Of a stretch of DNA of 64,000 bases, positions 50,238 through 59,335 are shown piece by piece (positions within the stretch are counted from its first letter, which is position 1; each line of letters starts with the position of its first letter). Under the pieces are notes generated by a model that was given only the letters and a program-made list of their open reading frames with translations, made no database searches and was not told where the DNA came from. This stretch comes from Pasteurellaceae bacterium. Its GTDB lineage: Bacteria > Pseudomonadota > Gammaproteobacteria > Enterobacterales > Pasteurellaceae. The stretch spans positions 1 through 64,000 of the forward strand of contig JAUNAB010000004.1 of NCBI GenBank assembly GCA_030527795.1, in the 5' to 3' direction. A program made the position numbers and the translations under genes.

Positions 50238-51113
50238 ATGGCAAAATTTTTAGTAACGGGTGCGAATGGTCAAGTTGGGCATTGTTTAGTCAAACAGTTG
50301 CAAGCCAAAGGGGCTGATGTGTTGGGCGTGGATCGGGATCAATTGGATATTACCGATAAAACCGCGGTCGAAAATTGCTTCAAATTTTATCAACCTGATG
50401 TGGTGATTAATGCGGCGGCACATACGTCGGTCGATCGGGCGGAAAATGAAGTGGCTTTATCGGAAGCGATAAACGTGCAAGGTCCGCGATATCTTGCTGA
50501 AGCTGCCTGCAAACAGGGTGCGATGATATTGCATATTTCTACGGATTATGTGTTTGATGGCGAAGGCACGCACGCTTACAAAGAGAACGATGCTACAGCT
50601 CCGCAAGGCGTGTATGGACGAACTAAATTAGCAGGTGAACAAGCTGTTTTAGCGGCTAATCCGAAAGCGATTGTGTTGCGTACCGCGTGGGTGTTTGGCA
50701 AACACGGCAATAATTTTGTGAAAACGATGCTGCGTCTTGGCAAAGAACGCGATACATTGGGCGTTGTCAGCGATCAGTTTGGTGGGCCAACTTATGCTGG
50801 AGATATTGCGGCAGCGTTGATTGAGATTGCCGAGCAGTTGCTTCGTGGCAGTAGTGCCTATGGCGTGTATCATTTCACGGGTTATCCTTATGTAAGTTGG
50901 TATGAGTTTGCCGAAGCGATTTTTGCGCAAGCAGAGAAAGCAAACATTTTAGAAAAACGACCGCAGGTAAATCCGATTAAGACTAGCGATTACCCAACGC
51001 CAGCGAAACGCCCTGCGAATTCCCGTTTGGATTTAAGCAAAATTCAGGCAGTTTTTGGTATTCAACCGAGCGATTGGCAAGCGGCGTTAAATCATATTCA
51101 AGCATACCTTTAA
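50238..51113 (+). CDS. rmlD: dTDP-4-dehydrorhamnose reductase RmlD
   Basis: The 291-residue SDR has VTGANGQVGHCL, STDYVFDGEGTHAY and catalytic YGRTKLAGE. It makes dTDP-L-rhamnose. An AAAACCGCGGTCGAAAA motif at about 50360 is the first uptake-signal-like site after the 20-kb gap, so this gene looks native. It follows rmlA by nine bases. Confidence 0.94.
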   Translation: MAKFLVTGANGQVGHCLVKQLQAKGADVLGVDRDQLDITDKTAVENCFKFYQPDVVINAAAHTSVDRAENEVALSEAINVQGPRYLAEAACKQGAMILHISTDYVFDGEGTHAYKENDATAPQGVYGRTKLAGEQAVLAANPKAIVLRTAWVFGKHGNNFVKTMLRLGKERDTLGVVSDQFGGPTYAGDIAAALIEIAEQLLRGSSAYGVYHFTGYPYVSWYEFAEAIFAQAEKANILEKRPQVNPIKTSDYPTPAKRPANSRLDLSKIQAVFGIQPSDWQAALNHIQAYL

Positions 51114-51144
51114 CACAAATTAGGCATTACTGTTTAGAGAAAAA

Positions 51145-52137
51145 ATGCAAAAACAACCGTCTTTAACTATTATCAGCGTCACGGGGCATAGCGGCTACAC
51201 ACGTGGCTCAATGTTTGCTATTCATCGCAGTTATCTTGCATTACAAGAGAAAATTGCCGATTTACGCTGCGTATTGATTAGCCCCGATCGCCCTGAAGAT
51301 TTGCCTGAATATATAAAACATATTTCTTGTAAAACAATGGATTACCAAGAATATAACGCCTTTGTTTTTATGGCGTTAGGGCAATTTGTAGATACAGATT
51401 TTGCTTTGATTGTGCAAAATGACGGTTGGGTAATTGCCCCTGAAATGTGGACCGATGAATTTTTCCAATATGATTATATTGGTGCGCCACTGCCATTTTA
51501 TCTGTTTAAGGGGGAAAATACTGGCACGCAGTTCTGGTTGGATCACTTTTATCCCATCCCTGAAGGTATGGTTGAACCACAAAATGGTGGGTTTAGCTTA
51601 CGTAGTAAGAAATTATTGGATGCACCAAAGTTATTAAATTTACCTTATGAAATCAAAGTCATTGGAGCAACAGATAAGGAACCTGTAAGATTAGAATTTC
51701 AAGATAATAATCATACAGAAGATGTTTTGTTATCAGGTATTTATCGAGAAAAATTAGAAGAATATGGCTGTCGATTTGCACCAAGAGAATTAGCGGTAAG
51801 GTTCTCAATTGAAGATGATAGACCTCATGTTAAGGTTTGCGAAATACATTCAATTCAATTATCAATAACTGATAATTTAAGTTTAGGTCGCCATTTTATT
51901 GGAGATGTGGTATTAAGTGATTGGAATGAAGTATTGTACCGTAATCGCTGGAATAATTCATTTGAAGACCTGAAAAGGGCATTGGGGCAGGATCTAACAT
52001 TACGTGGTTTTTTAAATCATCATTATGTGGTGAGAATTCCCGAAGAATATAGTTTTAGTCATAAGGATGTTGTCATTCGTTACACCATCAATCCTGAAAA
52101 TCAACAAGCGGTTTACTCTATTATCGGGGCCGAATAG
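51145..52137 (+). CDS. DUF5672 family glycosyltransferase-like protein
   Basis: The 330-residue protein matches DUF5672 proteins of surface-glycan loci: SLTIISVTGHSGYTRGSMFA, then FALIVQNDGWVI, EFFQYDYIGAPLPF and NGGFSLRSKKLL, the latter a shared substrate-binding region. Function is not established in detail; glycosyl transfer to LPS or another glycan is inferred. It is intact, whereas its neighbour at 52206 is a decayed copy. The only exact ACAAGCGGT I noticed lies near 52104. Confidence 0.72.
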   Translation: MQKQPSLTIISVTGHSGYTRGSMFAIHRSYLALQEKIADLRCVLISPDRPEDLPEYIKHISCKTMDYQEYNAFVFMALGQFVDTDFALIVQNDGWVIAPEMWTDEFFQYDYIGAPLPFYLFKGENTGTQFWLDHFYPIPEGMVEPQNGGFSLRSKKLLDAPKLLNLPYEIKVIGATDKEPVRLEFQDNNHTEDVLLSGIYREKLEEYGCRFAPRELAVRFSIEDDRPHVKVCEIHSIQLSITDNLSLGRHFIGDVVLSDWNEVLYRNRWNNSFEDLKRALGQDLTLRGFLNHHYVVRIPEEYSFSHKDVVIRYTINPENQQAVYSIIGAE

Positions 52138-52205
52138 CTAGAAACTAATTTATGTTGAAAATATTTAAAAGTTTATGCAATGGAATATTTTATTAAGGGT
52201 AATAG

Positions 52206-53149
52206 ATGCAGTCGCAACCGTCTTTAACTATTATTAGCGTCACGGGGCATAGCGGTTATACACGTGGCTCAATGTTTGCCATCCATTGTAGTTATCTTGC
52301 ATTAAAAGATAAAATTGCAGATTTGCGATGTGTGCTAATTAGTCCCGAGCGCCCTGCGGATTTGCCCGAACAAATTCGTCATATTCAATGTGCACAAATG
52401 ACACACAAAGAATATAACGCCTTTTCTTTTTTGGCATTAGGGCAATTTGTGGATACAGATTTTGCTTTGCTTGTGCAAAATGATGGTTGGGTTTTACATG
52501 GCGATGTATGGACAGATGAGTTTTTTCAATATGATTATATCGGCGCACCAGTCTGCCATTATTATGACAATAATGAAGTAATGTCCACGGAACTGTGGAA
52601 GCAAAATTTCAGTATCCCTGCACCAGAAGGAATGCTTGAAATGTTTAATTGAGGGTTTAGCCTACGCAGTAAAAGATTATTAGATGCACCTAAAACATTA
52701 GGATTGCCTTATCAAATTAGTATTATCGGTGCCAATCTACAAGAACCCGTGTCATTAGAAAAATGTGATGATAATTATAATGAAGATGTTTTATTAACAG
52801 GTGTATATCGTCAGCAATTAGAACAATATGGTTGTCGTTTCCCAACTTATGAGTTGGCGTTGAGATTTTCTATTGAGTTTATTGATGCATGGGTTATTTA
52901 TAAAATGAAATATCCTGAAGCAGACTTAGAGGTTAGATGTTTAGGTTCACACTCTCAGCGGACGGTTTTGTGTTAACCGATTAGAATGAATTTACCTCAA
53001 TGGGAGCATTTCCGATAGATAATTTTGAAGAAATTATTACCATACCATATGTGAAAATGAGATTAAATCAAGGCTATGTTATGCGTATTCCAGCACAATT
53101 TAGCCCAAATGGTAAAGAAGCAGTAATTAAATTGGAATCGCAAAATTAA
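52206..53149 (+). pseudogene. Decayed tandem copy of the DUF5672 gene
   Basis: Over its first 140 codons it closely copies the upstream gene (SLTIISVTGHSGYTRGSMFA; QNDGWVLHGDVWTDEFFQYD). A TGA at 52650-52652 replaces a Gly codon before GFSLRSKRLLDAPK. The frame continues to TAA at 52974, where a frameshift is needed to reach ADGFVLTD. A TAG at 52982-52984 follows where the intact gene has Trp (SDWNE), then NEF and the rest to TAA at 53147. Two nonsense codons and one frameshift indicate a dead gene that arose by tandem duplication. Confidence 0.85.
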
Positions 53150-53159
53150 GGAAAGAAAA

Positions 53160-53702
53160 ATGAAAATTATTGAAACCAAAATCCCAGAAGTTAAGTTACT
53201 TGAACCCCAAGTATTCGGCGATGATCGCGGTTTTTTTATGGAAACCTTCCGTGATGAATGGTTTAAAGCTAATGTGGCAAACAGTACCTTTGTACAAGAA
53301 AATCACAGCAAATCTGTGAAAGGCGTACTGCGTGGTTTGCACTATCAAACGGAAAATACGCAAGGCAAATTAGTACGTGTGGTGCAAGGTGCGGTGGTGG
53401 ACGTTGCCGTTGATATGCGAAAAAGCTCGCCAACATTTGGGCAATGGGTGGCGGAAGTTTTGTCTGATGAAAACAAACGTCAACTCTGGGTGCCTGAAGG
53501 GTTTGCACACGGTTTTTATGTGTTAAGCGATACCGCAGAATTTGTTTATAAATGCACCGACTACTACAACCCAAAAGCCGAACATTCGCTTATTTGGAAT
53601 GATCCTACCGTGAATATTGATTGGCAACTAACGGGTGAACCAAGTTTATCCGCGAAGGATTTAGCTGGCAAAAAATTGGTTGAAGCGGTAACCTTTGCTT
53701 AA
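53160..53702 (+). CDS. rmlC: dTDP-4-dehydrorhamnose 3,5-epimerase RmlC
   Basis: The 180-residue cupin has FGDDRGFFMETFRDEWF, FVQENHSKSVKGVLRGLHYQ (catalytic His), and WVPEGFAHGFYVLSD. It performs the epimerisation step between RmlB and RmlD. It is separated from rmlBAD by the DUF5672 genes. It ends the cluster; a stem-loop follows at 53731. Confidence 0.95.
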   Translation: MKIIETKIPEVKLLEPQVFGDDRGFFMETFRDEWFKANVANSTFVQENHSKSVKGVLRGLHYQTENTQGKLVRVVQGAVVDVAVDMRKSSPTFGQWVAEVLSDENKRQLWVPEGFAHGFYVLSDTAEFVYKCTDYYNPKAEHSLIWNDPTVNIDWQLTGEPSLSAKDLAGKKLVEAVTFA

Positions 53703-53730
53703 ATCGATAAGTACCTAAACACGTTTATTT

Positions 53731-53757
53731 TTCTCCGCGGTCTTTATTCGCGGAGAA
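53731..53757. terminator. Stem-loop between rmlC and proC
   Basis: TTCTCCGCG (53731-53739) pairs with CGCGGAGAA (53749-53757) around nine bases. It separates convergent genes and ends just before the proC stop. T runs are weak, so efficiency is uncertain. The stem contains the CCGCGG motif. Confidence 0.6.
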
Positions 53758-53762
53758 TTATT

Positions 53763-54578
53763 CTAAAACAAACTTTCCATTTCTTTTGAACGTTGAACAC
53801 AAGCTTGCATTGCTTGTTGAACCAGCTGTGCAAAGTTGTGCTGTTCAAATACTGTTAGGGCAGCAGCTGTGGTGCCACCTTTAGAGGTTACATTTTGGCG
53901 GAGTTCGGCAATATCGCACTGTGGATTTTGAATCACCATTTGTGCTGCCCCTAAAGCTGACTGTTGAATGAGTTGTCTGGCTTGTTCTGTATTTAATCCC
54001 ATTTCAAGCAAAGCCTTTTGCATCGCTTCCATTAATAAAAAAAAATAAGCAGGGCTAGAGCCTGATGCGGCGGTTACCGCGTGCATTTGTTGTTCTTGTT
54101 CAAACCAACAAACTTCCCCTATCGATGAGAGCAAATCACTGGTAAAGTTTTTAAGTGCGTTTGACAACTGAGCTGGGGCGTATAATCCAGTCATCCCTGT
54201 TGATACGAGAGCTGGGGTGTTCGGCATTGCTCGCACGATATGTTGAGCTGTCGGTAGCAGTGTTTGAATACGTTTAATGGAAATTCCCGCAGCAATTGAA
54301 ATCACGAGTTTATCGCTAAAATCAAGATTGCTTAGTTGATGACAAACTGTCGCAATCGCTTGGGGTTTCACCGCAAGCAGAATAACGTCAGCTTTTTTGA
54401 CCGCGGTTTGATTATCCGTATTTGCTTGCACACCTTGTTCAATAAAAAGTGTGCGTTTTTCTTCATTCGGATCGCACACCAACATATTTTCTGCATGATA
54501 GCCTTGTTTTAACAAGCCCAATACAATGGCTTGAGCCATATTGCCGCCGCCAATAAAGGTAATTCGCTTTTGTTGCAT
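53763..54578 (-). CDS. proC: Pyrroline-5-carboxylate reductase
   Basis: The 271-residue enzyme has the NAD(P) loop FIGGGNMAQAIVLGLLKQG (8-26), AVKPQAI and the C-terminal TAASGSSPAYFFLLMEAM and NVTSKGGTTAAAL. It makes proline from P5C. A run of nine A at about 54044-54052 lies in the coding region, and a GACCGCGGTTT motif near 54399. It is divergent from rdgC. Confidence 0.95.
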   Translation of the reverse strand: MQQKRITFIGGGNMAQAIVLGLLKQGYHAENMLVCDPNEEKRTLFIEQGVQANTDNQTAVKKADVILLAVKPQAIATVCHQLSNLDFSDKLVISIAAGISIKRIQTLLPTAQHIVRAMPNTPALVSTGMTGLYAPAQLSNALKNFTSDLLSSIGEVCWFEQEQQMHAVTAASGSSPAYFFLLMEAMQKALLEMGLNTEQARQLIQQSALGAAQMVIQNPQCDIAELRQNVTSKGGTTAAALTVFEQHNFAQLVQQAMQACVQRSKEMESLF

Positions 54579-54650
54579 AGGTTTTCTTCTGAAATTCGGT
54601 TAGAATGGTGCCAAATATAACCGATCCAATTTTATTTTCAAGGAATGCCT

Positions 54651-55559
54651 ATGTTTTGGTTCAAAAATGCAATGATTTATCGTTTAACAAAAGAACTTGA
54701 TTGGTCGTCTGAAAAGCTTCAGCAAGATTTACAGCAATGCCAATTTCATCCTTGTCAGCCTGCAGATATGCACAAAGTGGGTTGGATCGCACCGTTAAAA
54801 GGTTCTGGTTTATTGCATTTTTCTGTGGGGAAACAGATTTTATTGGTTGTGCATAAAGAAGAAAAAATGTTGCCAAGTCAGGTGGTTAAGCAGACCTTAG
54901 ATGAACGTATTGCCCAAATTGAACAAGCGGAAAATCGGAAATTAAAGAAAATAGAAAAACAAGCACTCAAAGACGATATTATTTCAGTATTGTTGCCACG
55001 GGCGTTTAGCCGAAATCAGCATACAGCGATTTGGGTTGATACTGAAACAAATTTGATTTATGTTGATTCAGCCTCCAGCAAACGTGCTGAAGATGCCCTT
55101 GCATTGTTGCGGAAATCATTGGGATCGTTACCTGTCGTGCCGTTAAGTTTTGCCAATGAACCAATGTTGGTAATGACTAACTGGTTGTTAAAAGAGGATG
55201 TACCTGAGCGGGTTGCACTTTTACAGGAAGCGGAATTGAAAGCAGTTGATGACAAGGGCATTATTCGTTGTAAGCAACAAGATTTGAGCAGTGATGAGAT
55301 TTTATCGCACTTGAAATCAGGCAAAATGGTTAGTAAATTAGCATTGGAATGGGAAGATCATCTTAGCTTTGTGTTGTATGATGATGGCTCATTAAAACGC
55401 TTAAAATTTGCCGATGCGATCCGTGAGAAAAACGATGACATTTTAAAAGAAGATTATGCACAACGTTTTGATGCGGATTTTGTGTTAATGACGGGTGAAT
55501 TAGCAAAATTAAGTGCACATTTAATTGCCAATTTCGGTGGCGAAAAACCGCAGTCATAA
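54651..55559 (+). CDS. rdgC: Recombination-associated protein RdgC
   Basis: From ATG 54651 the product has 302 residues beginning MFWFKNAMIYRL, as in the RdgC family (E. coli 303). RdgC forms ring dimers on double-stranded DNA and limits RecA loading. The in-frame ATG at 54645 directly abuts AGGA, leaving no spacer, so the second ATG is preferred. It is followed by mtr after 33 bases. Confidence 0.93.
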   Translation: MFWFKNAMIYRLTKELDWSSEKLQQDLQQCQFHPCQPADMHKVGWIAPLKGSGLLHFSVGKQILLVVHKEEKMLPSQVVKQTLDERIAQIEQAENRKLKKIEKQALKDDIISVLLPRAFSRNQHTAIWVDTETNLIYVDSASSKRAEDALALLRKSLGSLPVVPLSFANEPMLVMTNWLLKEDVPERVALLQEAELKAVDDKGIIRCKQQDLSSDEILSHLKSGKMVSKLALEWEDHLSFVLYDDGSLKRLKFADAIREKNDDILKEDYAQRFDADFVLMTGELAKLSAHLIANFGGEKPQS

Positions 55560-55592
55560 TTTTATTTATTTTTATTAGATTAAGGAATTAAT

Positions 55593-56849
55593 ATGAACAC
55601 ACAGAAACAGCCATCGCTATTGGGTGGTGCAATGATTATTGCGGGGACGGCAATTGGTGCGGGGATGTTAGCCAATCCTACGTCAACCGCAGGGATTTGG
55701 TTTATCGGTTCGTTACTGGTTTTAGTTTATACTTGGTTTTGTATGACGACATCAGGGTTAATGATTTTAGAAGCGAATTTGCATTACCCAACAGGGGCAA
55801 GTTTTGACACCATTGTAAAAGATTTGCTCGGAAAAAACTGGAATATTATCAATGGGGTGTCTATTGCATTCGTGTTGTATATTTTAACCTACGCTTATAT
55901 CACATCAGGCGGTGGAATTACCGAAGGGTTTCTCAATCAATTATTCAGCGACTCACAACATTCAGTAGAAGTCGGTCGGAGTACAGGCTCGCTCATTTTT
56001 TGCCTTGTGCTAGCCGCATTCGTTTGGTTATCAACCAAAGCGGTGGATCGTTTCACGACGATTTTAATTGCAGGAATGGTGATTAGCTTTTTCCTTTCTA
56101 CGCTTGGCTTAATGGGATCGGCACAAAGCGATATTTTATTGGATAATCTCTCAACGGGTGAACAGCATTATTTTCCGTATATTTTAAGTGCTTTGCCTGT
56201 TTGTTTAGTTTCCTTTGGATTTCACGGCAATGTGCCGAGTTTAGTAAAATATTATGATCGTAATGGTCAACGTGTTATGCGAGCAATTTTCTTAGGTACG
56301 GGCATTGCGCTTGTGATTTATGCACTTTGGCAATATGCGATTCAAGGCAACTTACCGCGGACAGAATTTGCCCCTGTTATTGCAAAAGATGGCGATATTG
56401 CTGCGTTATTAAGTGCGTTAGGGAAATATATTCAAACCGATTATATTGCGGTGGTGTTGAAATTTTTTGCTTATATGGCAATTGCAACCTCTTTTTTAGG
56501 CGTTACGCTTGGCTTATTTGATTATATTGCGGACATGCTCAAACTTGATGATAGTATTTCAGGACGAACCAAAACAACCTTGATTACATTTCTTCCTCCT
56601 TTAGTTTTAAGTTTGATTTTCCCCTTTGGATTTGTGATTGCCATTGGCTATGCAGGGCTAGCTGCAACGATCTGGGCAGCGATTGTGCCAGCCTTATTGG
56701 CGAAAGCGAGCCGTCAAAAATTCCCAACTCGTAGCTATACGGTGTATGGTGGTAACTTTATGGTTTATTTTGTGATTTTATTTGGCGTGCTAAATATTAT
56801 TGCACAGTTAGGGGCACAACTTGATTGGCTGCCTAAATTCCTTGGTTAA
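55593..56849 (+). CDS. mtr: Tryptophan-type amino acid permease (HAAAP family)
   Basis: The 418-residue protein has 11 membrane segments and the HAAAP start SLLGGAMIIAGTAIGAGMLANPTSTAG. It has the same length as the Haemophilus Mtr homologue and GITEGFLNQ-like loops, favouring tryptophan over tyrosine (TyrP) specificity, though that is not certain. It imports aromatic amino acids with protons and could be under TyrR control. The next gene follows after eight bases. Confidence 0.83.
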   Translation: MNTQKQPSLLGGAMIIAGTAIGAGMLANPTSTAGIWFIGSLLVLVYTWFCMTTSGLMILEANLHYPTGASFDTIVKDLLGKNWNIINGVSIAFVLYILTYAYITSGGGITEGFLNQLFSDSQHSVEVGRSTGSLIFCLVLAAFVWLSTKAVDRFTTILIAGMVISFFLSTLGLMGSAQSDILLDNLSTGEQHYFPYILSALPVCLVSFGFHGNVPSLVKYYDRNGQRVMRAIFLGTGIALVIYALWQYAIQGNLPRTEFAPVIAKDGDIAALLSALGKYIQTDYIAVVLKFFAYMAIATSFLGVTLGLFDYIADMLKLDDSISGRTKTTLITFLPPLVLSLIFPFGFVIAIGYAGLAATIWAAIVPALLAKASRQKFPTRSYTVYGGNFMVYFVILFGVLNIIAQLGAQLDWLPKFLG

Positions 56850-56857
56850 TCAATAAG

Positions 56858-57607
56858 ATGCATTCATCAGTTTACGATAGTGACGGTTTTTTTGAACGCT
56901 ATCAAAAATTGCGTCGTAATCCGATTAGCTTAAATGAGCTTGTGGAAAAACCCACAATGTTACAGCTTTTGCCTGATTTGTCAGGCAAAACGCTGTTGGA
57001 CTTAGGTTGTGGCACAGGTGAGCATTTACAACTGTATTTGCAGCGTGGAGCGAGCTTTGTTGTTGGTGTAGATCTCTCGCAAGCAATGTTGGCTCAGGCA
57101 ACGCAATCCTTAGCCAAACAGCCCAATTTTGTTTCACGTTATCGCCTTTATCCACTGGCAATGGAACAATTAGCACAGCTTAATGAAGGGGAATTTGACA
57201 TCATAACCAGTTCTTTTGCTTTTCATTATGTTGCTGATTTTTCTGAGTTGCTTCAGCAAATTCACCATAAATTGAGTAACGGTGGGCAACTGATTTTTTC
57301 ACAAGAACATCCGATTACAACGTGCCACAAAACAGGGGACCGTTGGCAAAAGGAAGGCAAAGTGCAACTGGCCTATCGTTTGAATTATTATCGTGATGAA
57401 GGGGAACGACAACGAAATTGGTTTCAACAACCCTTTAAAACCTATCATCGCACGTTGGCGGCTATCATTAACACCTTGATTGCGACAGGTTTTCACATTG
57501 AGCAACTGGCAGAGCCTATGCTTGCCGAGCAACCGCAATGGCACGATGAATTTAAAGATTTACAACATCGCCCCCCATTACTATTTGTAAAAGCAAGAAA
57601 AGAATAA
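56858..57607 (+). CDS. SAM-dependent methyltransferase, class I
   Basis: The 249-residue protein has SAM motif I LLDLGCGTGEHLQLYL (about 46-61), VVGVDLSQAML and IITSSFAFHYVADFSELL. It resembles the uncharacterised Methyltransf_11 group. Target unknown. It shares a transcript with mtr and is followed by the hairpin at 57611. Confidence 0.78.
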   Translation: MHSSVYDSDGFFERYQKLRRNPISLNELVEKPTMLQLLPDLSGKTLLDLGCGTGEHLQLYLQRGASFVVGVDLSQAMLAQATQSLAKQPNFVSRYRLYPLAMEQLAQLNEGEFDIITSSFAFHYVADFSELLQQIHHKLSNGGQLIFSQEHPITTCHKTGDRWQKEGKVQLAYRLNYYRDEGERQRNWFQQPFKTYHRTLAAIINTLIATGFHIEQLAEPMLAEQPQWHDEFKDLQHRPPLLFVKARKE

Positions 57608-57610
57608 TGT

Positions 57611-57655
57611 CAAAACCGCGGTCAAAATTTTAAACGTTTTTTGACCGCGGTTTTG
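57611..57655. terminator. Terminator from inverted uptake-signal-like pair
   Basis: CAAAACCGCGGTCAAAA (57611-57627) is perfectly inverted at 57639-57655 around 11 bases. It starts four bases after the methyltransferase stop. Confidence 0.85.
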
Positions 57656-57762
57656 TATTGATTTAAATTTATTCACGCATTATTTTGTTGTGATAAGGGG
57701 TTTTAACAAAACGATTTCGCCATAATTTTTATGGCATAAATTTCGCTTGTAGCCAAGCAATC

Positions 57763-57803
57763 AAAACCGCGGTCAAAAATTTGAGCGTTTTTTTGACCGC
57801 GGT
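57763..57803. terminator. Terminator from inverted uptake-signal-like pair, gor side
   Basis: AAAACCGCGGTCAAAAA (57763-57779) pairs with TTTTTGACCGCGGT (57790-57803). It lies 83 bases past the gor stop on the minus strand and probably ends the gor transcript. Confidence 0.75.
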
Positions 57804-57885
57804 AAAAATAGGATATTGATTAATTCTCAGAAACGTAGGAATAATGTCCATTGTTTCTGTGCAACGATATCGGTCGTTTATTGAA

Positions 57886-59256
57886 TTAACGCATTGTTAC
57901 AAATTCTTCTGAACCCGTAGGGTGAATTGCAACGGTATTGTCAAAATCGGCTTTATTTGCACCCATTTTGATTGCTACGGCAAAGCCTTGGATCATTTCA
58001 TCCACGCCAAAGCCGATACCGTGTAAGCCGACAATTTTTTCTTCTTTGCCTACGCAGACTAATTTCATCCGACAAGGCTGACGATGTTGCGTAACGGCAC
58101 TGTACATTGGCGTGAAGCTGGATTTATACACTTTGACGTTATCTGCACCATATTGCTCAATCGCTTGCGGTTCAGTTAAACCAATGGTGCCAATTGGCGG
58201 ATGGGTGAAGACCACGGTTGGGACTAAATTGTAATCTAAATGTTCATTAGGTTTGTTATTGAATAAGCGTTCGGACAGACGGCGACCTGCCGCAACGGCA
58301 ACGGGCGTTAATTCAATGCCCCCTTCAATAATGTCGCCTACTGCATAAATGCCATTAACATTGGTGTTTTGGTATTTATCCACTTTCACAAAACCACGTT
58401 CGTTGGTTTTCACGCCTGCGGCATCTAGGCGAATTTTATCGGTAGTTGGTTCACGCCCGATTGCCCAGACTAAACAATCTACATTTTGTTCGCGTCCATC
58501 TTCTAATTTTAAGGTAAGCGAACCGTCAGCATTTTTAATCACTTGTTGTGGGATTGCTTGGGTGTGCAGTTGAATGCCGTCTTGCTGCATGACTTCAACG
58601 AGCGTATCTACAATAAGCGGATCAAAATTACGCAGTGGTGCGTGTTTACGCACGAATAAATGCGTTTCAGCACCAAGGCTATTAAATACACCTGCAATTT
58701 CAACCGCGATATAGCCTGCACCGACTACGGCAACTCGTTTCGGTAAATGGTTAAGCTCAAATAGTCCATCTGAATCAATCCCGTATTCTGCCCCGTTGAT
58801 ATTCGGACGGCTTGGGCGTCCGCCAGTGGAGATCAAAATATGATCGGCACTAATTTGTTCAATACCGCCGTAATTAAGTTTGACTTCAAGGTTTTTTTCA
58901 TCAATAAATTGAGCAAAACCGCGGATCACATCAACGTTGTTTTTGGCTAGAACGTTGTCATAGGATTGATGAATGCGATCAATGTAGGCATTACGGCTGG
59001 CAACCAATTTGGTATAATCAAAGTCTTTAAGTTCAAGATTAAATCCGTAATCTGGTGCGTAGGATTTAATTGCTTCGGCGATTTGTGCCCCATACCACAT
59101 CACTTTTTTTGGCACACAACCCACGTTGACGCAAGTGCCGCCAAGGTATTTAGCTTCAATAATTGCACATTTCTTGCCATAGCTTGCTGCACGGTTAATT
59201 GATGCGATGCCGCCACTGCCGCCACCGATGGCAATATAATCATAATGTTTAGCCAT
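57886..59256 (-). CDS. gor: Glutathione reductase
   Basis: The 456-residue flavoenzyme has FAD loop [13 protein letters not shown], redox-active Cys42/Cys47 ([13 protein letters not shown]), NAD(P) loop [17 protein letters not shown] and active-site His445/Glu450 (HPTGSEE). It reduces glutathione disulfide with NADPH. Pasteurellaceae often import glutathione, which makes this a key thiol enzyme. It is monocistronic. Confidence 0.95.
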   Translation of the reverse strand: MAKHYDYIAIGGGSGGIASINRAASYGKKCAIIEAKYLGGTCVNVGCVPKKVMWYGAQIAEAIKSYAPDYGFNLELKDFDYTKLVASRNAYIDRIHQSYDNVLAKNNVDVIRGFAQFIDEKNLEVKLNYGGIEQISADHILISTGGRPSRPNINGAEYGIDSDGLFELNHLPKRVAVVGAGYIAVEIAGVFNSLGAETHLFVRKHAPLRNFDPLIVDTLVEVMQQDGIQLHTQAIPQQVIKNADGSLTLKLEDGREQNVDCLVWAIGREPTTDKIRLDAAGVKTNERGFVKVDKYQNTNVNGIYAVGDIIEGGIELTPVAVAAGRRLSERLFNNKPNEHLDYNLVPTVVFTHPPIGTIGLTEPQAIEQYGADNVKVYKSSFTPMYSAVTQHRQPCRMKLVCVGKEEKIVGLHGIGFGVDEMIQGFAVAIKMGANKADFDNTVAIHPTGSEEFVTMR

Positions 59257-59335
59257 TTTACTGTTCCTTATTTAAAAAATTGTGCTTATTTTGCCGAAAA
59301 AAGCCGATGAAGGCAAAATGAATTTAGTTATCGCT

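Larger units (their letters stand above)
57608..57885. other. Intergenic region with two uptake-signal hairpins
   Basis: The 278 bases between the convergent methyltransferase and gor contain two inverted CCGCGG pairs (57611-57655 and 57763-57803). The rest is AT-rich with no ORF I can support. Confidence 0.6.

Noticed and set aside
52104-52112. Actinobacillus-type uptake signal ACAAGCGGT in the DUF5672 gene
   Set aside because: It is a single exact copy, too few to be the working signal here.
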